Of a DNA stretch of 64,000 nt, positions 35,163 to 44,535 are shown one piece after another. The position numbers and the translations under genes are program-made. The DNA comes from Acidobacteriaceae bacterium (GTDB lineage Bacteria; Acidobacteriota; Terriglobia; Terriglobales; Acidobacteriaceae): positions 1,612,001 through 1,676,000 of the forward strand of contig JAPWKE010000003.1 in the NCBI GenBank assembly GCA_028283655.1, in the 5' to 3' direction. The first letter of the stretch is position 1, and every line of letters starts with the position of its first letter. The notes beneath the pieces are model-generated. The model saw only the letters and a list, made by a program, of their open reading frames with translations, was not told the origin of the DNA and made no database searches.

Positions 35163-37558
35163 TACTTCGCGTCCGCTTCCGGCCACACCCAGTTGCTGAT
35201 CTCTGCGCGATCGATGCCTTCGGCGTAGGCGTAGTTGAGGTTTTCGATGATCTGCTCCTTCAACCACTCCTTCACATGGGCCGCGCTCTGCTGCAGTTGC
35301 GGCACGCGGTCGATGACGTCGATCGACAGATTGAAACGGTCGACCTGGTTAATGATGGCCAGCTCCAGCGGCGTGTTGATGTTGCCCTTCTCCTTGTAGC
35401 CGCGGACGTGGATGTTGTCGTGGTTCTTCCGCCGATAGCTGAGCTTGTGGATCAACGACGGGTAGCTATGGAAGTTGAAGATGACGGGCTTGTCCACGGT
35501 GAAGAGCGAGTCAAAGTCACGGTCCGACAAGCCATGCGGATGCTCTGTTTCGGGCATGAGCTTGAAGAGATCGACGACGTTTACGAAGCGTATCTTCAGC
35601 TCGGGGAACTTCTCTTTGAGAATGGCGACTGCGGCGAGGGCTTCCATGGTGGCGATATCGCCAGCGCAGGCCATGACAACATCCGGTTCGGTGCCGTTAT
35701 CCGTACTCGCCCAGTCCCAGATGCCGACGCCCTTGGTGCAATGCACGACGGCTTCCTCTGCACTGAGAAAGGCAAGGTGAAGCTGCTTATCGGCAACGAT
35801 GACGTTGTAGTAGTCGACCGAACGGAGGCAGTGATCGCCGACGCTCAGCAGGCAGTTCGCATCCGGCGGAAGGTAAATGCGAACGACGTCCGGGCTCTTA
35901 TTCGTGACAATGTCCAGGAAGCCGGGGTCCTGATGCGTGAAGCCGTTATGGTCCTGACGCCAGACGAGCGAGGTGATGAGCAGGTTGAGCGAAGAGATGG
36001 GAGCGCGCCAGGCGAGCTCGTTTTTCGACTTCTCCAGCCACTTCGCGTGCTGGTTGAACATCGAGTCGATGACGTGCACGAAGGACTCATAGGAAGAGAA
36101 GAGTCCATGCCGACCGGTGAGAACGTACCCTTCGAACCAGCCCTCCAACGTGTGCTCGCTGAGCATCTCCATGACACGACCGTCGGTCGTGATCTCGGTG
36201 CCGTCTGCATCTTCGGGCTTGATCTCTGCCATCCACGTCTTTTCCGACGCAGCGTAGATGGCATCGAGCTTGTTGGAGGCGGTTTCATCCGGGCCAAAGA
36301 CACGGAAGCTCGTCATGTTGTTCTTCATGACGTCGCGCAGGAACAACGCGAGGGTTGCGGTGGGCGAGGCGTAGAGCTGGGCGTGCCCTTTCGGGTCCAC
36401 AGCATAGTTACGGAAGTCAGGAAGATGAAGCGGCTTCCGCAGCAGGCCGCCGTTGGCGTGAGGATTTGCGGTGATGCGGCGAGTACCGGTGGGAGCCATA
36501 TCCTGCAGTTCCGGGATCAACTTGCCGCTCTCGTCGAAGAGACTCTCTGGCTTGTAGCTGCGGAGCCAGCTTTCGACGAGCTTCAGGTTTTTCTCGTTCG
36601 TCACAGGATCGAGCACGGGAACCTGGTGCGCTCGCCAGAAGTTCTCAACCTTGTGCCCGTCAACCTCCTTTGGGCCGGTCCATCCCTTGGGAGAACGCAG
36701 CACGATCATGGGCCACAGAGGACGCTCTGCTGTATTGGTTTCGCGGGCCTTCTGCTGGATGCTGCGAATCTCTTCGATGCAACCTTCTAGCGTGGCTGCC
36801 ATCTTCTGATGCATCGTCTCCGGATCGTCGCCTTCGACGAAGTACGGGGTGTAGCCGTAACCGAGGAAGAGCGCTTCCAACTCACGATGCGAGATGCGGG
36901 CCAGGATGGAGGGGTTGGCGATCTTGTAGCCGTTGAGGTGGAGGATGGGCAGCACAGCGCCGTCACGGATCGGGTTCAGGAACTTGTTGGCATGCCATGA
37001 GGTGGCCAGCGGGCCGGTCTCTGCTTCGCCGTCGCCGATGACGCAGGTCACGATAAGGTCGGGGTTATCGAACGCCGCGCCGTATGCGTGGGAGAGGCTG
37101 TAGCCGAGCTCGCCGCCTTCGTGGATGGAGCCGGGAGTCTCTGGCGTGCAGTGGCTGCCGAGCGCTCCGGGGAAGGAGAAGCGCTGGAAGAGCTTAAGCA
37201 TTCCTTCGGCGTCCTGGCTGCACTCGGGGTAGATCTCCGAGTAGTGGCCTTCGAGGTATCCGTTGGCAAGCGTGGCAGGCGCTCCGTGGCCAGGGCCCGA
37301 GATGTAGATGAGATCGAGATCGTACTTCTTGATGAGCCTGTTCAGATGAACCCAGGTGAAAGACTGTCCTGGATCAGAACCCCAGTGCCCCAGCAGGCGA
37401 CGCTTGATATGCTCCGGCTTGAGCGGTTCCCGCAGCAATGGATTCGCTCGGAGATAGATCATGCCCGCAGCAAGATAATTGCAGGCGTGCCAGTAGTCAT
37501 TCATTTTTCGCAGTTCATCAGCACTCAAGATAGAAGGGTTCTGAAAAGACGATGTCAT
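35162..37558 (-). CDS. xfp: Xylulose-5-phosphate/fructose-6-phosphate phosphoketolase
   Basis: 798 residues, full family length. Thiamine-diphosphate enzyme with [52 protein letters not shown] (the diphosphate-binding GDGE...) and [21 protein letters not shown]. It splits xylulose-5-P (or fructose-6-P) and phosphate to acetyl phosphate plus glyceraldehyde-3-P (or erythrose-4-P). SD GGAG eight bases before ATG 37558. Operon with ackA; divergent from cydAB across a 486-base region with two palindromes. Confidence 0.96.
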   Translation of the reverse strand: MTSSFQNPSILSADELRKMNDYWHACNYLAAGMIYLRANPLLREPLKPEHIKRRLLGHWGSDPGQSFTWVHLNRLIKKYDLDLIYISGPGHGAPATLANGYLEGHYSEIYPECSQDAEGMLKLFQRFSFPGALGSHCTPETPGSIHEGGELGYSLSHAYGAAFDNPDLIVTCVIGDGEAETGPLATSWHANKFLNPIRDGAVLPILHLNGYKIANPSILARISHRELEALFLGYGYTPYFVEGDDPETMHQKMAATLEGCIEEIRSIQQKARETNTAERPLWPMIVLRSPKGWTGPKEVDGHKVENFWRAHQVPVLDPVTNEKNLKLVESWLRSYKPESLFDESGKLIPELQDMAPTGTRRITANPHANGGLLRKPLHLPDFRNYAVDPKGHAQLYASPTATLALFLRDVMKNNMTSFRVFGPDETASNKLDAIYAASEKTWMAEIKPEDADGTEITTDGRVMEMLSEHTLEGWFEGYVLTGRHGLFSSYESFVHVIDSMFNQHAKWLEKSKNELAWRAPISSLNLLITSLVWRQDHNGFTHQDPGFLDIVTNKSPDVVRIYLPPDANCLLSVGDHCLRSVDYYNVIVADKQLHLAFLSAEEAVVHCTKGVGIWDWASTDNGTEPDVVMACAGDIATMEALAAVAILKEKFPELKIRFVNVVDLFKLMPETEHPHGLSDRDFDSLFTVDKPVIFNFHSYPSLIHKLSYRRKNHDNIHVRGYKEKGNINTPLELAIINQVDRFNLSIDVIDRVPQLQQSAAHVKEWLKEQIIENLNYAYAEGIDRAEISNWVWPEADAK

Positions 37559-37815
37559 TTAGTAACTCCATGCTTTTGTGGGGTTTGCTGGGGCTCAGTA
37601 AAAAAGAAGAAAGCATGCGAATCCGTCGTCGTGGATGTGACGGATGAACCGAGGCGATAGAGGCCGTAACGTTCCATGCATCTCCTGCGGTGAGATTGCT
37701 GCTCCTCGCGGCTTGCGCCGTAACGAACAACGACTACCTGTTGCGCGGGTCAGGGGGCTTGCCGCGACCTCGGGACGAGGTGGCTACAGGATAGAAGATA
37801 AGGTTCCCTATGTCG

Positions 37816-37829
37816 GTGATATTGATCAC
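37816..37829. promoter_or_regulatory. CRP/FNR-family-like palindrome between xfp and cydA
   Basis: GTGAT-ATTG-ATCAC, a perfect 5+4+5 inverted repeat of the spacing used by CRP/FNR proteins (FNR TTGAT-N4-ATCAA; CRP TGTGA-N6-TCACA). Placed 258 bases from xfp and 216 from cydA. No matching regulator gene is in the window. Confidence 0.5.
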
Positions 37830-37831
37830 AA

Positions 37832-37853
37832 AACGAGTAAATTCCTACTCGTT
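37832..37853. promoter_or_regulatory. Second perfect palindrome between xfp and cydA
   Basis: AACGAGTA, spacer AATTCC, TACTCGTT. It follows the CRP/FNR-like site after two bases. The rest of the 37559-38044 gap holds no gene; a further short dyad ACCTCG-GGA-CGAGGT is at 37767-37781. Confidence 0.5.
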
Positions 37854-38044
37854 ATGATGAGGGTAAGACACAACGCGCCGTACGAGTCCCCACGAAGACA
37901 GCGTTGTACGCTACGCCCCCGAACCGACTAAGACCGTTTACCGGCCACCTCGACCGATAAACGCATCAACCACCTATCTTGATTTCTGCCGAGGTGTGAG
38001 ACTGGCGTTAACGTTTTGTTGTGCAGACGGCCAGGAGGCCAGCT

Positions 38045-39403
38045 TTGGACACACTTACTCTCCACCGCATCCACTTCGGCTTCACGATCACGTATCACTA
38101 TCTCTTTCCCCAACTTACGATGGGGCTCGCACTACTGATCGTTGTTCTGAAGACGCTCGCACTGCGCGCGAGTGACCCTGAAACAGCCGCGCAGTACGAT
38201 GTCGCGTCCCGCTTCTGGGCGAAGATCTTCGCGATCAACTTTCTGCTTGGTGTTGTGACCGGTATCCCCATGGAGTTTCAGTTCGGCACGAACTGGTCGG
38301 AGTTTTCGCGGCGCACGGGCGGTGTGATCGGGATGCCGCTTGCGATGGAAGGCATCTTCTCGTTCTTCCTGGAGTCCGCGTTCCTGGGCCTCTTTTTGTT
38401 TGGAGAGAAGCGACTGTCGCGGCGTATGCACTGGCTCTCCGCGGTGCTGGTCTTTACGGGTTCGTGGATCTCCGGCTTCTTCATCATCGTGACGAACGCG
38501 TGGATGCAACACCCGGTGGGCTATAAGCTTTTGCCCAATGGCGTCTTCGAAGTGGCGAGCTTCCGACAGCTTCTGCTGAACCCGTGGGCGTGGCTGGAGT
38601 ATGCGCACAACATGTGCGCGGCGGTGGTGACGGCCTCGTTCGTGATGGCGGCGGTCGGGGCGCTCTATCTGCTGCAGCGCCGCGAGGGTCCCTATGGCCG
38701 CATCTTTGTGAAGCTTGGTGTGGTTGCGGGGATCATCTCGTGCATTCTGCAGGTGTTCCCTACCGGCGATCTGCATGGCAAGTACATGGCGAAGAACCAG
38801 CCAACGGCTATCGCGGCGATGGAAGGCCTGTTTCACTCGGAAAAGGGCGCGGGCATGGTGCTGATGGGGCAGCCCGACTACGATTCGCAGACGATCGACA
38901 ACCCACTTGTGGTGAACAAGGTACTTAGTTTTCTGATCTATGGCACGACGGCGGCGGAGGTGCAGGGACTCGACCACTTCCCGCGCGATCAGTGGCCGTC
39001 GACGCTGCCGCTGCTGTTCTACAGCTACCACATCATGGTCGGGCTCGGGACGTGGTTTGCCGCCATTATGGGCGTGGCGGGATTGCTGCTCTGGCGCAAG
39101 AAGCTGTACAGCGCACGCTGGGTGCTGTGGTGCCTGCTGCTGAGCTGGCCGCTGCCGTACATCGCCACAACCGCGGGTTGGATGACGGCAGAGATTGGAC
39201 GCCAGCCGTGGCTGGTCTATGGGCTGATACGCACGTCGGCGGGGTCTTCTTCGCATGTGAGTGCGGGCAACAGCCTGTTCACGCTGCTTGGATTCCTGGG
39301 CATGTACACGGTGCTCTCGCTGCTGTGGATCATTCTGGTCTACAACCATATCCAGAACGGCCCGAACGAACATAACCACAACCATCACTCGCTGACGGCG
39401 TAA
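38045..39403 (+). CDS. cydA: Cytochrome bd ubiquinol oxidase subunit I
   Basis: 452 residues. The start is a TTG at 38045 with SD AGGAGG six bases upstream, giving MDTLTLHRIHFGFTITYHYLFPQLTMGLALL, the classic CydA N-terminus with the heme ligand His18. Further conserved parts are TGIPMEFQFGTNWSEFS and GNSLFTLLGFLGMYTVLSLLW near the end. The Q-loop is of the short type. With CydB it forms a high-affinity quinol oxidase for low-oxygen respiration. Divergent from xfp-ackA. Confidence 0.96.
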   Translation: MDTLTLHRIHFGFTITYHYLFPQLTMGLALLIVVLKTLALRASDPETAAQYDVASRFWAKIFAINFLLGVVTGIPMEFQFGTNWSEFSRRTGGVIGMPLAMEGIFSFFLESAFLGLFLFGEKRLSRRMHWLSAVLVFTGSWISGFFIIVTNAWMQHPVGYKLLPNGVFEVASFRQLLLNPWAWLEYAHNMCAAVVTASFVMAAVGALYLLQRREGPYGRIFVKLGVVAGIISCILQVFPTGDLHGKYMAKNQPTAIAAMEGLFHSEKGAGMVLMGQPDYDSQTIDNPLVVNKVLSFLIYGTTAAEVQGLDHFPRDQWPSTLPLLFYSYHIMVGLGTWFAAIMGVAGLLLWRKKLYSARWVLWCLLLSWPLPYIATTAGWMTAEIGRQPWLVYGLIRTSAGSSSHVSAGNSLFTLLGFLGMYTVLSLLWIILVYNHIQNGPNEHNHNHHSLTA

Positions 39404-39415
39404 GGAGCACATCAC

Positions 39416-40462
39416 ATGGGAACACTCTGGTTCTGGATCGTCGCCCTGATGCTGACCGCGTATGTGGTGCTCGATGGCTTTGACCTCGGCGTTGGCATTA
39501 TCTATCTCTTTGTGGCTCGCACGGAGCCGGAACGGGCGCAGGCTTTGCGCTCCATCGGCCCGGTGTGGGATGGCAACGAGGTGTGGCTGCTGGCGGCTGG
39601 CGGCACGCTCTTCTTTGCGTTTCCGCTGCTGTATGCGTCGGCGTTCAGCGGCTTCTATCTGCCGCTGATGATGGTGCTCTGGCTGCTGATTCTGCGTGGT
39701 GTAAGCATTGAGCTGCGTGGGCAATCGAGCGATCCGCTTTGGCGAACGTTCTTCGATGGGCTGTTCACGTTCTCCAGCGTTCTGCTGACGATCTTCTTCG
39801 GAGCGGCGCTGGGGAACGTGGTGCGCGGTGTGCCGATTGGCGCGGACAACTACTTCTTCCTTCCGCTGTGGACGAACTTCCGCACAGGTGCGTCGCCGGG
39901 GATTCTGGACTGGTACACCATTCTTGGGGGCGTGCTTGCGTTGGCTGCGCTGTCACTACACGGAGCGTTGTATCTTGCGCTCAAGACGGAAGGGCATCTG
40001 GAACGGCGTGCGCTCTACTTTGCGCATCGCATCTGGTATGTGACGGTTGCGCTTACCGCTATCGGGATTCCCGCCACGGTACTCGCGCGGCCGGCTTCGC
40101 TCAATAACTACAAGGGCCATCCTGTCGCGTTTCTTGCTCCGCTAGCGGTAGTCGCATGTGTTGCGATGATGCGGATCACGATGGCGAAGCCGTCGCGGCT
40201 GCCGTCGTTCCTTGCTTCGTGCGGGTTTCTGACGTCGATGCTTGTGGGTGCGGCGACGGGACTCTTCCCTGTGCTGCTGCCCGCTGTTGGTGGCAAGGGG
40301 CAGGACCTCACGATTGCCCGTGCGATTTCAGGGCCACATACTCTGCGCGTTGGCCTGGCCTGGTGGAGTGTGGGAATGTGTCTCGCGGTGATGTACTTCG
40401 GCATCGTCTACTGGCTTTTCCGAGGCAAAGTGCCAACGGATGCGGAAGGCTATGGGCATTAG
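39416..40462 (+). CDS. cydB: Cytochrome bd ubiquinol oxidase subunit II
   Basis: 348 residues with eight or nine membrane segments and the CydB signature at the N-terminus: LWFWIVALMLTAYVVLDGFDLGVGI, then IGPVWDGNEVWLLAAGGTLFFAFP. It starts 12 bases after cydA with SD AAGGAG. No cydX-like small subunit or cydCD is seen downstream. Confidence 0.96.
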   Translation: MGTLWFWIVALMLTAYVVLDGFDLGVGIIYLFVARTEPERAQALRSIGPVWDGNEVWLLAAGGTLFFAFPLLYASAFSGFYLPLMMVLWLLILRGVSIELRGQSSDPLWRTFFDGLFTFSSVLLTIFFGAALGNVVRGVPIGADNYFFLPLWTNFRTGASPGILDWYTILGGVLALAALSLHGALYLALKTEGHLERRALYFAHRIWYVTVALTAIGIPATVLARPASLNNYKGHPVAFLAPLAVVACVAMMRITMAKPSRLPSFLASCGFLTSMLVGAATGLFPVLLPAVGGKGQDLTIARAISGPHTLRVGLAWWSVGMCLAVMYFGIVYWLFRGKVPTDAEGYGH

Positions 40463-40646
40463 GTTCCGGTGCATCGGACGCTGTAACCGGAGCGCTTCCC
40501 AAAAGTCATGAGCGTGTGGCAAAACAAGAAGGATGCCGAAGCAACGGTGGTAGTGTTAAGCTACCGAAACATGAACGATGGGATGCGTTCCAGCGCATAA
40601 CTCGCGGCGGCCCACGGGCTTGCGGCGGTCCCCCGGGGATAGATGC

Positions 40647-42119
40647 TTGCTTTCCGTCGCGCTTTTTCTGCTTGTCTTCCTCGGAATGATACCGGCACTG
40701 GCGTCATTTGCTCAGCTTCTGCTGGTAGGTCTTCATGGAAGCCGAAACCACTACAAACTCTGCCGTGACTACACGCCACGGATCGCTTTTGTACTGCCTG
40801 CGTGGAACGAAGGCGATGTGATCCGCTCAGGGATCGACTCGCTGATGGATCTCGATTATCCGCAGGGCCACTGGCGAATTTATGTAGTGGACGATGCGAG
40901 CACGGACGATACACCGCTCATCGCCAAAGAGAAGATGGCCCAGTATCCCGGTACGGTGTTTCACCTGCGCCGCGATAAGGGTGGCCAAGGCAAGTCGCAC
41001 ACGCTGAATCATGGACTGAAGACAATCCTGGCGGATGACTGGGCCGAGGCGGTGATGATCATGGACGCGGATGTGCTGTTTGAGCGCCAGGCGTTGCGGC
41101 GCATGACACGACATCTGGCTGATCCGGAAGTGGGCGCGGTCACGGCGTACATCAAGGAAGGCAGCTTCCCGAACAACGTTGTGACGCGGTTCATTACGTT
41201 TGAGTATGTGACAGCGCAGGCGGCGGCCCGGCGGGCACAAAATGTCGTCGGTGTGATGGCTTGCCTGGCGGGGGGCGCCCAGTTGCATAGCCGGGAAAAC
41301 CTGGAAGCCCTTGGCGGAGTGATTGATACGAGTTCGCTCGCTGAAGATACATTTACAACGCTAAAGACCCAGCTACAGGGCAAACGTGTGGTGTTTGAAG
41401 GCAATGCCGTGGTGTGGGCCGAAGAGCCGGGAACGCTGACAGCACTATGGAAGCAGCGACTGCGCTGGGCTCGCGGGAACCTGCAACTGACAGTCGCCTT
41501 CCGCCACCTTTGGTTTCGCCGTTCGCAGCATTCGAAGCTGGGGAGTGTGCCCTTTGGCATCCTCTGGTTCAGCATCGTGTTCATGCCGATCTTTATGATC
41601 CTGGCTTCTGCAGGATTGATTGGGATGTACGCCTTCCATCGCGAGATTGCGTGGTCGAGCTTCAGCACTCTGTGGGGAACGCTGGTGAGCGTTTACCTCT
41701 TCGAAACGCTGTTCTCTTATGCCATCGACCCGGCCACGGCAAAGCGCGCGTGGTTCGAAGGGTTCGTCTTTCCGGGGCTGATCTCGCTTGCCATCATGGC
41801 GTTGTTTTTCCTGCCGCACTCGATGGTGAGGTTTCTGGATACGCCCGCCTCGGCAAGCGGGTATGCGTGGTCGTGGCACGTTATTCTGACCCTGCTCATC
41901 TATAGCTGGGCCTCGCTGAGCATGTTGGCGGCATGGGGAATATACCGGCTGGAAAAAGCAGGGGCCCCAAAGTGGCTATGCAATACTCTGCTGTTGCTGG
42001 TGGGCTACGGCCCGCAGCTTTGCGCGATTGGCTTTGCAGCCCTGGTGGCTTACTGTCGAGGGACGAAATCGGAATGGGACAAGACAATCAAATCCGGCAA
42101 GGTGAGAATTCTTCGATGA
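40647..42119 (+). CDS. Processive-type GT2 glycosyltransferase (YaiP/PgaC-like polysaccharide synthase)
   Basis: 490 residues from a TTG at 40647 with GGGGA seven bases upstream; an ATG at 40578 is in frame but gives an arginine-rich leader with no SD. One N-terminal membrane segment, a GT-A domain with FVLPAWNEGDV, VVDDASTDDT, DKGGQGKSHTLNHGL, MDADVLF (metal-binding DxD), SLAEDTFTT (catalytic base) and QRLRWARGNL (Q/RxxRW, acceptor site of processive synthases), then four or five C-terminal membrane segments. This set is typical of cellulose, hyaluronan and PNAG synthases and of E. coli YaiP. It begins the envelope-glycan locus described in the findings. Confidence 0.88.
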   Translation: MLSVALFLLVFLGMIPALASFAQLLLVGLHGSRNHYKLCRDYTPRIAFVLPAWNEGDVIRSGIDSLMDLDYPQGHWRIYVVDDASTDDTPLIAKEKMAQYPGTVFHLRRDKGGQGKSHTLNHGLKTILADDWAEAVMIMDADVLFERQALRRMTRHLADPEVGAVTAYIKEGSFPNNVVTRFITFEYVTAQAAARRAQNVVGVMACLAGGAQLHSRENLEALGGVIDTSSLAEDTFTTLKTQLQGKRVVFEGNAVVWAEEPGTLTALWKQRLRWARGNLQLTVAFRHLWFRRSQHSKLGSVPFGILWFSIVFMPIFMILASAGLIGMYAFHREIAWSSFSTLWGTLVSVYLFETLFSYAIDPATAKRAWFEGFVFPGLISLAIMALFFLPHSMVRFLDTPASASGYAWSWHVILTLLIYSWASLSMLAAWGIYRLEKAGAPKWLCNTLLLLVGYGPQLCAIGFAALVAYCRGTKSEWDKTIKSGKVRILR

Positions 42120-42253
42120 AGCCTGCATCCGATTTCGAAGTCATGCTGAAGGCGGACCAAAAGGTAGAGCGGCGGTTGTTCTGGGCAGAGCTTCTTGTGA
42201 TTGCGATCGTCCTTGTTGCGCTCGGTGTGCGTTTCTGGCTGCTACGAGGCTAA
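42116..42253 (+). CDS. 45-residue single-span membrane protein coupled to the synthase
   Basis: ATG 42116 overlaps the synthase stop (ATGA). The protein has a charged N-terminus (MKPASDFEVMLKADQKVERR) and one membrane helix (LFWAELLVIAIVLVALGVRFWLL). Its size, topology and coupling recall small partners of processive synthases such as PgaD, but there is no sequence similarity I can claim. It may stabilise the synthase or bind the nucleotide second messenger. Confidence 0.7.
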   Translation: MKPASDFEVMLKADQKVERRLFWAELLVIAIVLVALGVRFWLLRG

Positions 42254-42299
42254 GCCGGACAACGCAGAGCGCAACGCAAACTGACTTCTTGGATTGACT

Positions 42300-43268
42300 A
42301 TGCGGATTTTGATAACAGGTGCAGGCGGCCCTTCTGCCATCAGTGTTTGGAAGAGCCTGGGTACCAGCAATGAACTGCACATGGCTGATATGGATGTGTG
42401 CGCGGCGGGCCTCTACCTGGTGCCACACGCGCAACGGTTGCTGGTGCCCCGCGGAGATGATCCCCGACTGATAAGCGTGCTACTCGCTGAGTGCGAGGCG
42501 CGCGGGATTGAGCTGCTACTTCCAACCGTGGATTCGGAGTTGGTTCCGGTCGCGCTGGCCCGCGCGGAGTTTGCTGCGATTGGAGTCAAGCTGGCACTGC
42601 CTTCTGCAGAGGCCTTAATGCTGTGCCGCGACAAACATGCACTGCTGACAGCACTGGCAACAGAGGTCCCAGTGCCTGAGTCCGTCGTACTGGATGCGAA
42701 CACGGTGACTTCCCTGCTTACGTTTCCTCGCTTTGCGAAGCCACGCGCGAGTGCTGGTTCGCGTGGAACGGTTGAGGTAAAAAACGCGGAAGAGCTCGAG
42801 GCGTTGCCGAAGGATGGAAGCTATCTGCTGCAGGAGTTGTTGCAAGGCGCAGAGTATTCGGTGGATGTTTATACGCGCGGCGATGGGGTAGCGATTGCGG
42901 CGGTTCCGCGAGAACGCATGAAGATCGATTCGGGGATAGCCATTACCGCGCGCACGGTACATCTGCCGGAGGCAAGCGACATTGCGATTCGCGCAGCACG
43001 GGCAGCGGGCGTACTGTACATGGCCAATGTTCAGCTGAAACGCAATAGCGTGGGCGAGTTGAAGCTGCTGGAGATCAACCCACGCTTTCCGGGGACACTG
43101 CCACTAACGGCGCGCGCGGGGGTTGATATTCCGGCGTTGATGCTTGCAGAGATTGCAGGCGAAGCCATGCCTGCAGAGTTGCTGCCGTTTGAAGAGGTGG
43201 CTGTCGCTCGGTACTGGACCGAGGAGTACTTCCACCCCCAAGAGATGGACCGCCTTTGCCGCCCGTAA
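42300..43268 (+). CDS. ATP-grasp domain protein (carbamoyl-phosphate-synthase-like)
   Basis: 322 residues. N-terminal pre-ATP-grasp Rossmann-like domain (MRILITGAGGPSAISVWKSLG), then ATP-grasp core with PRFAKPRASAGSRGTVEV (lysine and glycine-rich loop), YLLQELLQGAEYSVDVYT and LKLLEINPRFPGT (metal-binding Glu/Asn). These enzymes join a carboxylate to an amine or thiol using ATP. The substrate is not evident; an amino-acid or peptide-like decoration of the glycan or its precursor is one possibility. The next gene overlaps its end by 13 bases. A TTG at 42294 is an alternative start. Confidence 0.85.
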   Translation: MRILITGAGGPSAISVWKSLGTSNELHMADMDVCAAGLYLVPHAQRLLVPRGDDPRLISVLLAECEARGIELLLPTVDSELVPVALARAEFAAIGVKLALPSAEALMLCRDKHALLTALATEVPVPESVVLDANTVTSLLTFPRFAKPRASAGSRGTVEVKNAEELEALPKDGSYLLQELLQGAEYSVDVYTRGDGVAIAAVPRERMKIDSGIAITARTVHLPEASDIAIRAARAAGVLYMANVQLKRNSVGELKLLEINPRFPGTLPLTARAGVDIPALMLAEIAGEAMPAELLPFEEVAVARYWTEEYFHPQEMDRLCRP

Positions 43269-43864
43269 CGACATGGTTGATCCGGCATGGAGAAAGCCTT
43301 GCGAACGCGGGCCACCCAACCGTGGGGAACGCCGAAGTGGGCCTGACGGAGTTAGGGTTGCAGCAGTCTCAGGATGTGGCCGCGCAGATGATGGTGAGGC
43401 CTGACCGGCTGGTCGTGTCTCCGTTCTTACGTGCGCAGGCGATGGCTGCAGAGATTGAAGAGCGCTGGCTGGGGCTGCGGCGAGAGGTTTTGCCGATCCA
43501 GGAGCTGACCTATCTAAGCCCTGCTCGATGCAACGGCACAACGCACGAGACGCGGCAGGTGATGGTACGAAGCTACTGGGAGCGTTGCGACCCTGACTAT
43601 AAAGATGGTGAAGACGCAGAGTCTTTCACCGCCTTTATGGCTCGTCTTCATAGCTTTCATGAGGAGTTGCAGAGAGAAGACGTTCCGTTTTTCGTTGCGG
43701 TGGGCCATGGGCAGTTTTTCAGCGCGTACCTCTTTGCGTTGAACAACAGCTTCATCGCAAGCCCGGAACAGATGAAGGCTTATCGGCTTGCTGAAACAGC
43801 CAATCCTTTGCGCAATGGCGAGATACTCAGGCTCGCATCCGGGCGGCTGGTCGGCGAACGCTAG
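43256..43864 (+). CDS. Histidine phosphatase family protein of the glycan locus
   Basis: 202 residues from a TTG start inside the end of the ATP-grasp gene. The motif TTWLIRHGESLANAG gives the catalytic histidine, VVSPFLRAQAMA the second arginine and VAVGHGQFFSAYL the C-terminal histidine. It is related to the phosphatase at 475-1071 only at family level. Likely removes phosphate from a small or lipid-linked intermediate. Its TAG stop shares bases with the stop of the convergent deacetylase gene (CTAG at 43861-43864). Confidence 0.85.
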   Translation: MPPVTTWLIRHGESLANAGHPTVGNAEVGLTELGLQQSQDVAAQMMVRPDRLVVSPFLRAQAMAAEIEERWLGLRREVLPIQELTYLSPARCNGTTHETRQVMVRSYWERCDPDYKDGEDAESFTAFMARLHSFHEELQREDVPFFVAVGHGQFFSAYLFALNNSFIASPEQMKAYRLAETANPLRNGEILRLASGRLVGER

Positions 43865-44472
43865 TCGAACTGGCGCATGATGAGCATGGGTTCCACGAGC
43901 CCGTAGCCTGCGTAACGGCCCCAATAGCGTGCAGTGGCAAGCATGAGGTCGGGTGCGAGGTTGTTGCGGCGCGACGTCTGGCTTTCGTAGGCTGCAATCA
44001 GCTCGAGCTTGCTTTCCATAAATGCGGAGATGTCGACGAAGTAGTTCGGACGAAAGTCCACAGTAGAAGACGGCGACTGGTAGCAGTAGAAGTTCTTCAC
44101 GTGACGCGCGGCGACCATCGCGGCGTGATGGGTGGCACGGTGATCCTGATGCGTATCGTGGCAGGTGTGCGTATAGATGTGCGTAGGGTGGAAGGCCTTG
44201 ATGGCATCTTCAATCAAGGTGATGGTTTCAACGCCTTCAGAGATCTGCCCGTCATTCAATTCGCCAAAGACCAACTGTGCGCCAAGAAGTTCAGCAACGC
44301 GATGGCTTTCCTGGGAGCGGCGCTCGATGTCTCCACCGATGGCTCCACGGGTAAGCGTGAGAATCATGATGGCCTCCCCCTGGGCGGCGTGGCGAGCGAG
44401 CGCGCCGCCGCAACCGATCTCTACATCGTCGGGATGCGCCCCGATGGCCAGAATGAATTTGCGAGTTGCCAT
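43861..44472 (-). CDS. PIG-L/LmbE family deacetylase (YaiS-like)
   Basis: 203 residues. Zinc-binding motifs AIGAHPDDVEIGCGG (His, Asp) and CHDTHQDHRATHHAAM (His) are intact, and the fold matches GlcNAc deacetylases such as MshB, BshB and PIG-L. N-deacetylation of a GlcNAc-type sugar is the expected reaction. The ATG at 44472 (MATRKFILAIGAHPDD) is preferred; one at 44490 is possible. It is co-oriented with the outer-membrane TPR/barrel gene 63 bases upstream and convergent with the synthase-to-phosphatase genes. Confidence 0.9.
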   Translation of the reverse strand: MATRKFILAIGAHPDDVEIGCGGALARHAAQGEAIMILTLTRGAIGGDIERRSQESHRVAELLGAQLVFGELNDGQISEGVETITLIEDAIKAFHPTHIYTHTCHDTHQDHRATHHAAMVAARHVKNFYCYQSPSSTVDFRPNYFVDISAFMESKLELIAAYESQTSRRNNLAPDLMLATARYWGRYAGYGLVEPMLIMRQFD

Positions 44473-44535
44473 AGTGCCTGCGGCTAACATTCTTCGTGTT
44501 CTCTTCCAGATCGAGTGCAGCGTGCGGACCTGGTA

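Noticed and set aside
35150-36790. 546-residue open frame on the plus strand
   Set aside because: Antisense shadow of phosphoketolase; Val/Asp/Glu-rich with no recognisable motif.
38132-39724. 530-residue open frame on the minus strand
   Set aside because: Antisense shadow of cydAB, rich in R, H and Q, no domain and no SD.
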